Shown here piece by piece: positions 7,541 through 15,817 of a stretch of DNA of 64,000 bases. Both the position numbers and the translations under genes were made by a program. Source of the stretch: an uncultured Prevotellaceae bacterium (GTDB lineage Bacteria > Bacteroidota > Bacteroidia > Bacteroidales > Bacteroidaceae); the NCBI GenBank assembly GCA_902784755.1, contig CACZVX010000001.1:1-64000 (forward strand), given 5' to 3'. Position 1 is the first letter of the stretch. The number at the start of each line of letters is the position of its first letter. Under the pieces are notes generated by a model. It was not told where the DNA came from. It saw only the letters and a list, made by a program, of their open reading frames with translations, and did no database searches.

Positions 7541-7972
7541 TTATTTAATGGTATAGTGATTACTGCTTTGGATAATCGTGAGTCCCGTCACCTTACTGAT
7601 GCTTTTCAGTATGGTGTTAGGAGACCCGTAGCGGTCGATTGTTCCCGTGAAGAGCAACTTACCGGCATCGCTGTTGGCAAGTTCGATGTCAATATGATAC
7701 CAGTTGCGCATGATAGAAAGGATGATATCCAAAGGGACATCTGAGAAGACGAACTTTCCTGTGTTCCATGCTATGTAAGGGGTTACGTCGACATTGTTAA
7801 CAGACAATTGATAGTTGCCGTGTGATGACTGCGAACTGATAATTGATAATTTTTGGTGGGGTTTCAATATCTGTTCTACGCCGCCGCTAGGTGTAACACT
7901 GATGCTGCCTTTTACATTTTCGATAATTATATTGGTGTTGCCTCTATCTAAATTAATGTATTTGTTTGTAAA
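7541..7972 (-). pseudogene. 3' remnant of a FecR-family anti-sigma gene
   Basis: The frame is open from 7972 (just after a stop at 7973-7975) to 7541 and has no ATG near its start. It encodes the end of the FecR fold (GNTNIIIENVKGSISVTPSG, PHQKLSI) and the C-terminal domain found after it in Bacteroidetes (VDVTPYIAWNTGKFVFSDVP, LDIILSIMRNWYHIDIEL, FTGTIDRYGSPNTILKSIS). The cytoplasmic sigma-binding part, the membrane helix and most of the FecR domain are gone. It is 32 bases upstream of the STN remnant, so a sigma/FecR/receptor locus has decayed here. Confidence 0.8.
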
Positions 7973-8060
7973 TTAGCAGTATAACAGAATGTTTGCTTCT
8001 ATTATACCTCTACCTGTCCTCTACTATATCTCTACTATGAGGAAGTTATGTTTGGAAAGT

Positions 8061-8126
8061 ATGCTTCCAACAAGTGGAAGGGATGCTTCTAATGGGTGGA
8101 AAGAATGCTTCTAATGGGTGCTTTGT
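8061..8126. repeat. 22-bp tandem repeat, three units
   Basis: Units 8061-8082, 8083-8104 and 8105-8126 all start with ATGCTTC. Units 2 and 3 share ATGCTTCTAATGGGTG. The unit length is the same as in the arrays at 21421 and 56874, with only partial sequence resemblance. Confidence 0.75.
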
Positions 8127-8469
8127 CAGTAGGAAAAAAGATGTAGAGGTAGGATAGAGGCAAGATTTAAGCAAAGTAGAGGTGTGGACAATCAGATACG
8201 CCACTGTAAAGAAATACCCAAATATCATCATAGCAATTATATTAATATGTTAATAAACATCCAAATCTCAAAAAGGGAACTACCCGTTTTTTATTCACCA
8301 AAGTTAATAAAAATAATTGAAATAACCAAATAACACTGGATAATAATGCTTAAAACTAATAGCTAAAATCGTACTTTATTACTTTTGTAACATAGTAATA
8401 AAATGGCTGCTGAAAGTGCCTTGTCAGTGCTATTTTTGCACGATTCGTTCTTTTTCATGGAAAAAAGAG

Positions 8470-8498
8470 TTGGGTTTTAAGAAAAAGTCTTATCTTTG
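8470..8498 (+). promoter_or_regulatory. Promoter for the isomerase gene
   Basis: TTG at 8470-8472, 18 bases, TATCTTTG at 8491-8498, then 39 bases to the ATG. Confidence 0.65.
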
Positions 8499-8537
8499 TA
8501 AGCGTTCATATGAAACTAACTTTATTATTATCAAGAA

Positions 8538-10037
8538 ATGAATAACGTTCCACAAATGAAAATCGGAATCGTTGCGGTGAGCCGCGACTGTTTCCCCGAG
8601 TCCTTGGCTGTCAACAGGCGCAAGGCTCTCATCGCAAAGTATGTAGAAAAGTACGGCAATGCCGACATCTACGAGTGTCCCATCTGCATCGTGGAGAGCG
8701 AAATCCACATGCAACAGGCTCTGGAAGACATCAAGAAAGCCGGTTGCAACGCCCTCTGCGTGTACCTCGGAAACTTCGGCCCGGAAATCTCAGAGACCAT
8801 GCTCGCCCACTATTTCGACGGTCCTGCCATGTTCTGTGCTGCTGCCGAGGAGACCCAGGAAGACCTCATCGACGGTCGTGGCGATGCTTACTGCGGCATG
8901 CTGAACGCCAGCTATGCCCTGAAGCTCCGCAAGACGAAGGCTTACATTCCCGAGAATCCCGTCGGTGATGCCAGCGAGTGCGCCGACCTGATTCACGACT
9001 TCGTGCCTATCGCTCGTGCCATCGTCGGCCTGCGCAACCTGAAAATCATCTCTTTCGGACCGCGTCCTAACAACTTCCTCGCCTGCAATGCACCCATCCG
9101 CGCCCTCTACGACCTCGGTGTTGAGATTGAGGAGAACTCAGAGCTTGACCTGCTGGAGGCATTCCAAAAGCATCAGGGCGACCCGCGCATCGACGAGGTG
9201 GTGAAGGACATGGCTCAGGAACTGGGCCACGGCAACAAGATTCCACAGGTGCTTCCGAAGCTCGCACAGTATGAGCTGACGCTGCTCGACTGGATAGAGG
9301 CTCACAAAGGCAGCCGCCAGTTCGTGGCTATGGCCAACAAGTGCTGGCCCGCCTTCCAGACGCAGTTCGGTTTCGTGCCCTGCTACGTGAACAGCCGTCT
9401 TACCGGCCGCGGCATTCCCGTCTCATGCGAGGTAGACATCTACGGAGCACTGTCGGAATTCATCGGCACCTGCATCACACAAGATGCCGTCACGCTGCTC
9501 GACATCAACAACTCTGTGCCAAAGGACATGTTCGAGGAGAGCATCAAGGGCAAGAAGTTCCTCTGCGACGAGTACACACCGAAGGATATCTTCATGGGCT
9601 TCCACTGTGGTAACACCGCTTCATCCAAGCTCTGCAACTGCAACATGTGCTTCCAGCGCATCATGGCTCGCGCTTTGCCTGTAGAGGTGACCAACGGAAC
9701 GCTCGAAGGCGATCTGGCTCCTGGCAAGGCTACCATCTATCGTCTGCAGTCGACGGCTGACACACAGCTCCGTGCCTACATCGCACAGGGTGAGATCCTG
9801 CCCGTGGCCACACGCTCGTTCGGCAGCATCGGCATCTTCGGTATCAAGGACATGAACCGCTTCTACCGCCACGTCCTCATCGAGAAGAACTACCCGCACC
9901 ATGCTGCCGTTATGTTCGACCATTGCGGCAAGTACCTGTGGGAAGTGTTCAAGTACCTCGGAGTGCCCGTTCAGGACATTGACTACAACAAGTGCCGCGG
10001 CAACTACTATCCTACGGAGAACCCCTTTGCAGAGTAA
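8538..10037 (+). CDS. L-fucose/L-arabinose isomerase family protein
   Basis: A 499-residue cytosolic protein of the FucI/AraA-like fold. An N-terminal Rossmann-like part begins MKIGIVAVSRDCFPES and contains YLGNFGPEIS. The centre has the substrate-recognition region (FGPRPNNFLACNAPIRALYD), and the C-terminal part has metal-binding candidates in SCEVDIYGALSEF, FHCGNT and AVMFDHCGKYL. Length fits the family (about 470-500). It should interconvert an aldose and ketose with a divalent metal. The sugar (fucose, arabinose or other) cannot be decided. It stands alone: a sugar-alcohol dehydrogenase fragment 0.7 kb downstream hints that a larger sugar catabolism locus was once here. Codon use is strongly biased to G/C-ending codons, suggesting good expression. 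Confidence 0.85.
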   Translation: MNNVPQMKIGIVAVSRDCFPESLAVNRRKALIAKYVEKYGNADIYECPICIVESEIHMQQALEDIKKAGCNALCVYLGNFGPEISETMLAHYFDGPAMFCAAAEETQEDLIDGRGDAYCGMLNASYALKLRKTKAYIPENPVGDASECADLIHDFVPIARAIVGLRNLKIISFGPRPNNFLACNAPIRALYDLGVEIEENSELDLLEAFQKHQGDPRIDEVVKDMAQELGHGNKIPQVLPKLAQYELTLLDWIEAHKGSRQFVAMANKCWPAFQTQFGFVPCYVNSRLTGRGIPVSCEVDIYGALSEFIGTCITQDAVTLLDINNSVPKDMFEESIKGKKFLCDEYTPKDIFMGFHCGNTASSKLCNCNMCFQRIMARALPVEVTNGTLEGDLAPGKATIYRLQSTADTQLRAYIAQGEILPVATRSFGSIGIFGIKDMNRFYRHVLIEKNYPHHAAVMFDHCGKYLWEVFKYLGVPVQDIDYNKCRGNYYPTENPFAE

Positions 10038-10087
10038 TAACCGTAGCCTACTTTAAATAAGACAAAGAGGGTGTTCGTCTTGAAGTG

Positions 10088-10121
10088 AACCCCGAAAGTT
10101 AGACAAAAAACTTTCGGGGTT
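10088..10121 (+). terminator. Strong hairpin at the IS end, likely terminator for the isomerase gene
   Basis: AACCCCGAAAGTT (10088-10100) and AACTTTCGGGGTT (10109-10121) form a perfect 13-bp stem with an 8-base loop, followed by a T-rich run. It is 50 bases after the isomerase stop. Confidence 0.6.
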
Positions 10122-10125
10122 TATT

Positions 10126-10461
10126 ATGTCAGAAAGAAAGAGAAATATACATGATTACGCAGACCGTCTAAAGTATATGCGTTTGTTAGAGTTTGAAAGA
10201 TCATTTAATTCCATTTACAAGGAGTTTGGTATCAATAGAGGCCAGCTTTGCGTTTTATGGGATAAATATCAAATGTATGGATTATCAGGTCTCCAGAAAG
10301 GTAAGCAAATCAAGGCTGATTTTGCACTAAAGAAGAAAATCGTGCTTGATATTGAAGAAAATCACTTATCTTTGCGCTCTGCTTCGTTAAAGTATGGTGC
10401 ATGCCCTCAAAGACTATCTGCATGGTTAAAACTTTATAGAGGGAATGGTTGGGCAGCATAA
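10126..10461 (+). pseudogene. Truncated IS3-family OrfA-like transposase
   Basis: A 111-residue frame with two helix-turn-helix units: residues about 18-55 (LLEFERSFNSIYKEFGINRG and LWDKYQMYGLSGLQKG) and about 63-105 (ALKKKIVLDIEENHLSLRSA with LSAWLKLYRGNGWAA). This is the layout of OrfA of IS3/IS150-like elements in Bacteroidetes. Intact OrfA is longer and is followed by OrfB through a frameshift. Here the end of the frame overlaps a mobilization-protein fragment. It probably cannot move. Confidence 0.75.
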
Positions 10462-10702
10462 TGACCTGGGAAGCCTCCGGAAAATGGAAGCCATGAACGA
10501 ACTCTACTCTTTTTATCAAAGGTTCCAGCAAGAATTAGGTTGGCTTGGTGGTAACTTTAACCAGGTTGTCAAACGGGCAAATGAACTTGACCTTTCAGGT
10601 GACCTGTCACAGGATTATCTGGATTCTGTTATTATTCCTCAGACACAGAAAATCATACCGCTATTGGAAAGTATTAAAGAACAAAGGATGCTTTCATCAT
10701 AA
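10445..10702 (+). pseudogene. C-terminal fragment of a plasmid mobilization (MobA/MobC-like) protein
   Basis: An 85-residue frame. GWLGGNFNQVVKRANE is the pattern (G-G-N-x-N-Q-x-x-K-x-A-N) of the C-terminal end of small relaxosome accessory proteins of Bacteroides mobilizable elements. The N-terminal ribbon-helix-helix part is missing and the join with the IS remnant is abrupt. It signals that a mobilizable element was once present. Confidence 0.6.
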
Positions 10703-10774
10703 CGCTAATGACCGATGCCGTCTCCATCAGTTGCATGGGGCGTCAGCCTCGGGCACGCCCTTGCCACCTCCATG

Positions 10775-10985
10775 CAGCTGGCTGTTGGCTTCACGCCGTG
10801 CTTTTCCAGCATCTCGGCATATTTCTCCTGAGTGTCCTTCACCCAGCGCTCGGCGTATGCCATGACGCCAGTGCGCACCTTGTCGCCGTTGTGCGAGCAG
10901 TTGTCCATCGACTGCACGGTGAGCGGCAGCTTGCCGCGTGCTTCAGGAAGTGGGTGGTCTGGCGGGTACGGGGGATGCTCCGTGT
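10775..10985 (-). pseudogene. Fragment of a mannitol dehydrogenase/fructuronate reductase family gene
   Basis: On the minus strand about 70 residues are readable: GKLPLTVQSMDNCSHNGDK, then VRTGVMAYAERWVKDTQEKY and AEMLEKHGVKP. The segment SMDNCSHNG corresponds to the conserved S-x-D-N-x-x-x-N-G motif of the polyol-specific long-chain dehydrogenases. Only this internal piece survives. No start, Rossmann nucleotide-binding region or C-terminal domain is present. It contains copy 2 of the 53-bp repeat. Confidence 0.65.
10783..10835. repeat. 53-bp exact direct repeat, copy 2
   Basis: Identical to 7217-7269. It lies inside the dehydrogenase fragment, so this copy is probably the source. Confidence 0.9.
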
Positions 10986-10998
10986 GTACCAACATTCT

Positions 10999-11178
10999 AC
11001 ACTTGCATGGCAGCGCGATGATATTGAATATGCCATCGCTTCCTATGTGGAAGAGATGAATGCTGAACTCTATCAGAAACTTGCCGATGGGCGCAAAGAT
11101 TTCTTGCTGTCACATGTCCGTTTCCAACTAGATCTCGAGGAAGCCGTGGAACGGCTTGAGGACCTCTCCTGCGTTTAA
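10999..11178 (+). pseudogene. C-terminal remnant of an unrecognised protein
   Basis: About 58 residues up to TAA 11178 read like a real protein C-terminus (DIEYAIASYVEEMNAELY, LADGRKDFLLSHVRFQLD, LEEAVERLEDLS), helical and acidic. The same frame upstream runs antisense through the dehydrogenase fragment and is not credible. I do not recognise the family. It converges on and overlaps by 4 bases the nitroreductase gene. Confidence 0.5.
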
Positions 11179-11687
11179 AGATAGGTAACCGTTTCTTCCA
11201 AGGGCTTGCGGCTTGAATGGTTGGCCAAAGGACCGGAACCTTCTGCGGCAAAACCAAGGCAGAGGAACATCAGTATTTCTTCGTTTTCAGGGAGTTGGAA
11301 GGCTTCCGCCGCTTTGTCGGGATCAAAGAAATTTACCCAGCAACTTTCCACACCAGCACTCTTGGCAGCCAACAGCATGTGGGTAGCCACGATGGTTGCA
11401 TCCTCAATACCTGAATCGTATTTTTGACCAGGATAAGTGAAAACATTGTTCTTGTCAAAAGCCATGATGATGACCGTAGGCGCTCCGTAGCGGCAAGGGG
11501 TAAGAGTATCAATTTTTGACACCCCTTCAGCTGACTGAACCACATAGACACGCTGTTCCTGAAGATTCTTTGCCGTAGGTGCCAGACGTCCTGCCTCCAG
11601 AATCGTATTCAGTTGTTCTTTTTCTATCTGACGGCTGTCAAATTTCTTGCAGGAGTACCTGCTTCTTGCAATTTCCAAAAAATCCAT
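11175..11687 (-). CDS. Nitroreductase family protein
   Basis: A 170-residue FMN-dependent oxidoreductase. The N-terminal RSRYSCKKFDSRQI and the GRLAPTAKNLQEQRVYVV segment are the FMN phosphate/ribityl-binding signatures. The C-terminal LCLGFAAEGSGPLANHSSRKPLEE holds the usual GxP and the final Arg/Lys site. Length is typical for the short nitroreductases (165-190). Substrate unknown. It is downstream of the acyl-CoA synthetase gene on the same strand (36-base gap), so likely in one transcript with it. Confidence 0.88.
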   Translation of the reverse strand: MDFLEIARSRYSCKKFDSRQIEKEQLNTILEAGRLAPTAKNLQEQRVYVVQSAEGVSKIDTLTPCRYGAPTVIIMAFDKNNVFTYPGQKYDSGIEDATIVATHMLLAAKSAGVESCWVNFFDPDKAAEAFQLPENEEILMFLCLGFAAEGSGPLANHSSRKPLEETVTYL

Positions 11688-11723
11688 GGTAGTGTATGTG
11701 TTTGATGAATAAATAAAGTGGTG

Positions 11724-13400
11724 TCAAATTACTTCGATGCCCATTTTCTTGCAGAGCTCGAGACTCATTTCCTTGAGTTTGAACTTCTGAATTTTTCCGC
11801 TGCCCGTCAGGGGGAACTGATCGATGAAGAAAACATATTTTGGGGTCTTGTAACGGGCTATCTTGCCCTTGCAGAAGTCGCGCACGTCTTCGGGCTCCAT
11901 CTTCACACCCTCGTTGAGGATGATGAAAGCACCCACTTCTTCTCCATATTTCTTTGAAGGTACGGCGGCCACCTGCACGTCCTTGATGCCCGGCATGTGA
12001 TAGAGGAACTCTTCAATCTCACGGGGATAGACGTTCTCACCGCCACGGATGATCATGTCCTTGATACGTCCCGTGATGCGATAATAACCGTCTTCGTCCT
12101 TCACGCCCAAATCTCCCGAATGAAGGAAGCCGTCGGCATCGATAACCTCTGCGGTAGCCTCGGGGTTCTTGTAGTAGCCTTTCATCACATTGAAGCCGCG
12201 GCAGCACATCTCGCCCTGAACACCCGGAGGACATTCCTTACCCGTTTCAGGATCAATAACCCGGACCTCTACGAAGGGGAAATCACGACCAACGGTGGTA
12301 CAACGCTGCTCGAAGGTGTCGGTCAGACAGGTCTGTGTCATACCGGGAGAACTCTCGGTAAGGCCGTAAACGCTGGTAATTGTCATGAACATCTTCTCAG
12401 AAACCTGTTTCATGAGTTCCACAGGGCACAAACTGCCTGCCATGATGCCTGTGCGCAGGGATGACATGTCGAACATCGGGAACATGGGATGGTTGAGCTC
12501 AGCGATGAACATGGTGGGCACGCCATAGACGGCCGTGCACCGTTCCTTGTGGATGGAGGCGAGTACGAGCAGGGGATCAAACTTCTCAACCATCACCTCT
12601 GTGCAGCCGTGCGTCAGGCAGTTCATGGTGGCCAGCACCACGCCGAAGCAATGGAATAGGGGAACGCAGACGCAGAGTTTGTCGTCTTGGGTGAAACCCA
12701 TGTTCTGACCCGTGAACCATCCGTCGTTAGAGATATTGTAGTGGGTGAGCATGACACCCTTGGGGAAGCCCGTAGTGCCACTGGTATACTGCATGTTCAC
12801 CACGTCGTGGCAGTTGACGTTGCGTTTGGCTTGGAGCAGTTTCTCGTCATCAATGTTGCGGCCTAACAAAAGCAATTCGGCCGTATTGTACATGCCACGG
12901 TATTTCTCCATACCAATATATACAACATTCTTCAGGTAGGGGAACCGCTTGCTGTTGAGATGGCCCCGCTGACAGTCGCGGAGTTCGGGAAGCATCTTAT
13001 AGGTCATGTCAACGTAGTCGCACTCCCATGTGCCATCGGTGATGCAAAGGGTGTGCATGTCGGAGTCCTTGCACAGGTATTCGAGTTCTGCCTGTTTGTA
13101 GTTGGTGTTCACGGTGACGAGCACGGCACCGATTTTTGCAGTAGCATAAAGAAACGTGAGCCAGTCGGGCACATTGGTGGCCCAGATGCCTACGTTCGTG
13201 CCCTTCGTCACACCGATGGAAAGCAGTCCCTTTGCAAGGCTGTCCACGCGTTCGTTGAACTGACTCCAAGTGAAGCGCAGGTCACGGTCAGAGTAAACGA
13301 TATATTCTTTATCGGGGGTGGTCTCAGCCCAGTATTCGAGCCAGTCACCTAAGGTGCGCTCCCAAAGGCGTGCATCCTTCAAAGCCATTAATTCTGCCAT
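11724..13400 (-). CDS. AMP-binding acyl-CoA synthetase (fatty acid-CoA ligase type)
   Basis: A 558-residue adenylate-forming enzyme. The P-loop-like motif [18 protein letters not shown] (about residue 190) and [10 protein letters not shown], then [32 protein letters not shown] (given in pieces: SGDLG, GRIKDMI, GGENVYP), and the C-terminal [13 protein letters not shown] lysine motif are all present. It activates a carboxylic acid with ATP and CoA. The substrate is probably a medium or long-chain fatty acid but this cannot be read directly. It is 11 bases downstream of the XRE-cupin regulator gene, so the pair is an operon. This pairing recurs in Bacteroidales, to my knowledge. Confidence 0.9.
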   Translation of the reverse strand: MAELMALKDARLWERTLGDWLEYWAETTPDKEYIVYSDRDLRFTWSQFNERVDSLAKGLLSIGVTKGTNVGIWATNVPDWLTFLYATAKIGAVLVTVNTNYKQAELEYLCKDSDMHTLCITDGTWECDYVDMTYKMLPELRDCQRGHLNSKRFPYLKNVVYIGMEKYRGMYNTAELLLLGRNIDDEKLLQAKRNVNCHDVVNMQYTSGTTGFPKGVMLTHYNISNDGWFTGQNMGFTQDDKLCVCVPLFHCFGVVLATMNCLTHGCTEVMVEKFDPLLVLASIHKERCTAVYGVPTMFIAELNHPMFPMFDMSSLRTGIMAGSLCPVELMKQVSEKMFMTITSVYGLTESSPGMTQTCLTDTFEQRCTTVGRDFPFVEVRVIDPETGKECPPGVQGEMCCRGFNVMKGYYKNPEATAEVIDADGFLHSGDLGVKDEDGYYRITGRIKDMIIRGGENVYPREIEEFLYHMPGIKDVQVAAVPSKKYGEEVGAFIILNEGVKMEPEDVRDFCKGKIARYKTPKYVFFIDQFPLTGSGKIQKFKLKEMSLELCKKMGIEVI

Positions 13401-13411
13401 GTCATGCTATA

Positions 13412-13990
13412 TTAAAAAGGTATATAAACCACGGCCAGAATCCGTGCTGCCTTTTCGGCAACGCCATGAACATGATGCTCTACAATGCTGTCGTAGAAGA
13501 TGGAATCACCTTCCGAGAGGCGATAGGTGTCTTTGCCATAATCCACTTCAATCTGACCTTCCAGCACATAGATGAACTCTTCACCTTCATGAGATGAAAG
13601 CTTGAAATGGGTTTCTTCGCTTGGCTGTACATCGATAACGAAAGGTTCCATCATACGTCCTGCCTTCTGGCGGGCCAGTGAGTGATAAACCATATTCTGG
13701 CGGGCTTCAACAGAGTCGTTAGAAAAACTGATACCGCTGGTACTCTTTTCAGCGCGACAGACCACGGGGCCGAGTTCGTTGTTGTCGTCGAGGAAAGTTC
13801 CCAGGCGCACACCTAACGCGCGTGCTATCTTGATTAACGGGCCCAATGAAGGGAGATACTGATCGTTTTCGATGGATGAGATCTGTTCTACAGACAGACC
13901 ACTACGTTGTGACATTTCTTCGAGAGAGATGTGCTTGAACTCGCGCATGCCCTTGATTTTGGGTCCTACGATGGATTTGTTGTCAGACAT
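13412..13990 (-). CDS. XRE-family regulator with C-terminal cupin domain
   Basis: 192 residues from ATG 13990. Residues about 8-70 are a helix-turn-helix of the XRE type (KIKGMREFKHISLEEMSQRS, SVEQISSIEND). Residues about 115-190 are a cupin (PSEETHFKLSSHEGEEFIYV, LEGQIEVDY, LSEGDSIFYDS, EHHVHGVAEK) that may sense a small ligand. The longer frame upstream of 13990 lacks regulator-like sequence. Its -7 box is 40 bases upstream. It is the first gene of an operon with the acyl-CoA synthetase and probably controls it. Confidence 0.9.
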   Translation of the reverse strand: MSDNKSIVGPKIKGMREFKHISLEEMSQRSGLSVEQISSIENDQYLPSLGPLIKIARALGVRLGTFLDDNNELGPVVCRAEKSTSGISFSNDSVEARQNMVYHSLARQKAGRMMEPFVIDVQPSEETHFKLSSHEGEEFIYVLEGQIEVDYGKDTYRLSEGDSIFYDSIVEHHVHGVAEKAARILAVVYIPF

Positions 13991-14029
13991 TATTATTATT
14001 GTAAATTTACGATTTATTATTTTCGGGCG

Positions 14030-14037
14030 CAAAGTTA
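14030..14037 (-). promoter_or_regulatory. -7 box for the XRE-cupin operon
   Basis: TAACTTTG on the minus strand, 39 bases before ATG 13990, with a TTTG 14 bases further upstream (closer than usual). Confidence 0.55.
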
Positions 14038-14272
14038 CACAATTCCGTTGACAAAATCTCAAATAAAGTGTCAATTCTTTATTTTCTCTATGTTTTTTAT
14101 GTCATTCGTTTTGTTTTTTCCGTAGGAAACCCTCATGTTTCTCTAGGAATGAGAGAAGTCAGGCATTGCATGAGCACGGATTTTATGCAAACGATTAGCG
14201 GGAAAAGAAGCGTGATTTTGAAGATTTTAATTAGGTTAACAGTTAAAATCGTGTTTTTCCGTTGGTTTACAC

Positions 14273-14280
14273 TATCTTTG
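14273..14280 (+). promoter_or_regulatory. -7 box for the exbB operon
   Basis: TATCTTTG, 39 bases before the exbB ATG. Confidence 0.6.
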
Positions 14281-14319
14281 CATGCGAATTAGAAGTAATC
14301 TGATAATAATAGTTCGAAA

Positions 14320-15027
14320 ATGAAACTTCTTACAAAAATAGGAACGCTGGGTTTGATGCTGTTTTCCTCCTTGCCAATTATAGCCCAGGAAGAGGAAATG
14401 GGATTACATCAGACTTTGCGTGACAAATTCCTGGAGGGTGGCAACGCCTTTATGTCGGTGATTGCTGCCGTCCTCGTCATTGGCCTAGCGTTCTGTATTG
14501 AGCGCATCATTTACCTTTCACTTTCTGAAATCAATGCCAAGCGGCTGATGGCCGAAATCGAGAAAAAGGTGGAGGAAGACGACGTGGAAGGTGCAAAACA
14601 GTTGTGCCGTGAAACTCGCGGGCCCGTGGCCAGCATTTGCTATCAGGGCCTGCTTCGAAGTAAGGAGCCGCTGGAATCTATTGAGCGCTCCATTCAGAGC
14701 TATGGTTCAGTACAACTGGCAAAGCTTGAGAAGGGGTGTTCGTGGATTACGCTGTGTATTGCCATTGCGCCGTCGCTCGGATTCCTGGGAACGGTAATCG
14801 GTATGGTGATGTCGTTTGACCAGATTGAATTTGCCGGCGACATTAGTCCGTCGATTGTGGCTGGTGGTATGAAAGTGGCACTTATCACGACCATCTTTGG
14901 TATCATTGTGGCACTGATCTTGCAGCTCTTCTACAATTTTATCCTCTCTAAGATTGATCACCTTACAGCACAGATGGAGGAATCAGCCATTACGCTGATG
15001 GACATGTTGGGAAAGGTAAAAAAGTAA
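14320..15027 (+). CDS. exbB: MotA/TolQ/ExbB proton channel family protein
   Basis: A 235-residue inner-membrane protein. The N-terminal hydrophobic stretch (residues 5-22) is followed by a helix at about 45-68 (FMSVIAAVLVIGLAFCIERI), a cytoplasmic domain with the ETRGPVASICYQGLL segment, and two C-terminal membrane helices (about 140-165 with IAPSLGFLGTVIGMV and 185-210 with GGMKVALITTIFGIIVALIL). It forms the proton channel that energises TonB-type transport with the ExbD proteins encoded downstream. It is first in the operon exbB - small membrane gene - exbD - exbD. Confidence 0.92.
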   Translation: MKLLTKIGTLGLMLFSSLPIIAQEEEMGLHQTLRDKFLEGGNAFMSVIAAVLVIGLAFCIERIIYLSLSEINAKRLMAEIEKKVEEDDVEGAKQLCRETRGPVASICYQGLLRSKEPLESIERSIQSYGSVQLAKLEKGCSWITLCIAIAPSLGFLGTVIGMVMSFDQIEFAGDISPSIVAGGMKVALITTIFGIIVALILQLFYNFILSKIDHLTAQMEESAITLMDMLGKVKK

Positions 15028-15043
15028 AAAGGTAAAAGAGGTA

Positions 15044-15322
15044 ATGACCAACCTGATTATCATATTGATGTATGTGGCACTGGCCGGAGCTTTAGGCGCG
15101 ACGGCTTTCAGCCTTTGGCGGGCAACCCGTTCCAGGGAGCAGTCGTGGCTGCACAACCGTATTGCTGTGGGCGTCGTGGCAGTAGTGGTGCTGACACTGC
15201 TGCTGAGTTGGCTCATCGGTGGTTCTTTACCCGATATGTTCATCTGGACGGTCTTTGTGCTCTTCATTATTGCAGTTATCACGATATGTTTAAGCATCGT
15301 TCGCACAAAATACCTGCGCTGA
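15044..15322 (+). CDS. Small membrane protein encoded between exbB and exbD
   Basis: A 92-residue protein with three predicted membrane helices (about residues 3-25, 40-60 and 66-86), short loops and basic residues at the ends (WRATRSREQS, IVRTKYLR). I recognise no domain. It starts 16 bases after exbB and its last 37 bases overlap the start of exbD, so it is translated as part of the proton-channel operon. Position suggests an accessory subunit. That is inference only. Confidence 0.75.
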   Translation: MTNLIIILMYVALAGALGATAFSLWRATRSREQSWLHNRIAVGVVAVVVLTLLLSWLIGGSLPDMFIWTVFVLFIIAVITICLSIVRTKYLR

Positions 15323-15801
15323 ACACGACATCAACGGCTGATATCTCGTTCATGCTGCTCATCTTCTTCCTGGTGACGACCTCTATGGATCGCGATCAGG
15401 GGCTGATGCGACAGCTGCCGCCGCTGGAAGATGATAAGCAAGAGCAGCTGACCGACGTGAGCAAGGATAACGTGATGATGCTCGAGATAAATGCAGAAGG
15501 ACAGCTGAAGGTTAACGACAGTGTCTGCACTCCTTCGGGACTACGTTCGCAGATTGTTGCCTTTGTCGGACAAGAGTCAAAGCGAACAACGCATATCTTA
15601 CAGGTGAAGACCGACCCGAAGTCGCATTACGATGCCTATTTCAAAATGCAGAACGAGATTGTGGCAGCCTACGCCCAACTCCGTGAACAAAGAGCCCGCA
15701 CGGTATATCACAAGGCTTATGTGCACTGCACAAACGAGCAGCGGGAAGCTCTTCAGCAATACTATCCGCAAAGAGTGGCAGAGGAGTATGACGAAAACTG
15801 A
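15286..15801 (+). CDS. exbD: ExbD/TolR biopolymer transport protein, copy 1
   Basis: 171 residues from ATG 15286, chosen because MFKHRSHKIPALNTTSTADI is a typical ExbD N-terminus and the longer upstream frame is out-of-frame overlap. It has one membrane helix with the essential Asp (STADISFMLLIFFLVTTSM, D at about 19) and a periplasmic domain (VMMLEINAEGQLKVND, THILQVKTDPKSHYDAYFKM). It partners ExbB in the proton channel. The start overlaps the previous gene by 37 bases. Confidence 0.9.
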   Translation: MFKHRSHKIPALNTTSTADISFMLLIFFLVTTSMDRDQGLMRQLPPLEDDKQEQLTDVSKDNVMMLEINAEGQLKVNDSVCTPSGLRSQIVAFVGQESKRTTHILQVKTDPKSHYDAYFKMQNEIVAAYAQLREQRARTVYHKAYVHCTNEQREALQQYYPQRVAEEYDEN

Positions 15802-15817
15802 TCATTCATAGAAAGAA

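Larger units (their letters stand above)
7973..8537. other. Intergenic region with 22-bp tandem repeat and pyrimidine-rich tracts
   Basis: No gene is visible. A tract of CTCTACCTGTCCTCTAC type (about 8008-8040) is roughly inverted-repeated by GTAGAGGTAGGATAGAGG (about 8133-8150). Between them are three 22-bp units. The right part is AT-rich and has three possible -7 boxes (TACTTTTG 8380-8387, TATTTTTG 8431-8438, TATCTTTG 8491-8498). Confidence 0.6.
10081..10461 (+). mobile_element. Left-end remnant of an IS3-type insertion sequence
   Basis: The left end TGAAGTGAACCCCGAAAGTT followed by AGACA resembles IS3/IS150-type termini. It is followed by the OrfA-like frame at 10126. The element breaks off at about 10461. 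No OrfB (DDE transposase) or right end is present. Confidence 0.7.
13991..14319. other. Divergent promoter region between XRE-cupin and exbB
   Basis: AT-rich, no gene seen. It holds the two -7 boxes listed and a short inverted segment around CTAGGAATGAGAG (about 14142-14154) of unknown meaning. Confidence 0.5.

Noticed and set aside
8046..8231. Minus-strand 61-codon frame
   Set aside because: It runs through the 22-bp tandem repeat, and its sequence is only the translated repeat.
10708..11178. Continuous 156-codon plus-strand frame
   Set aside because: The first two thirds are antisense to the dehydrogenase fragment. Only the last 58 codons look like a protein, so it is listed as a C-terminal remnant.
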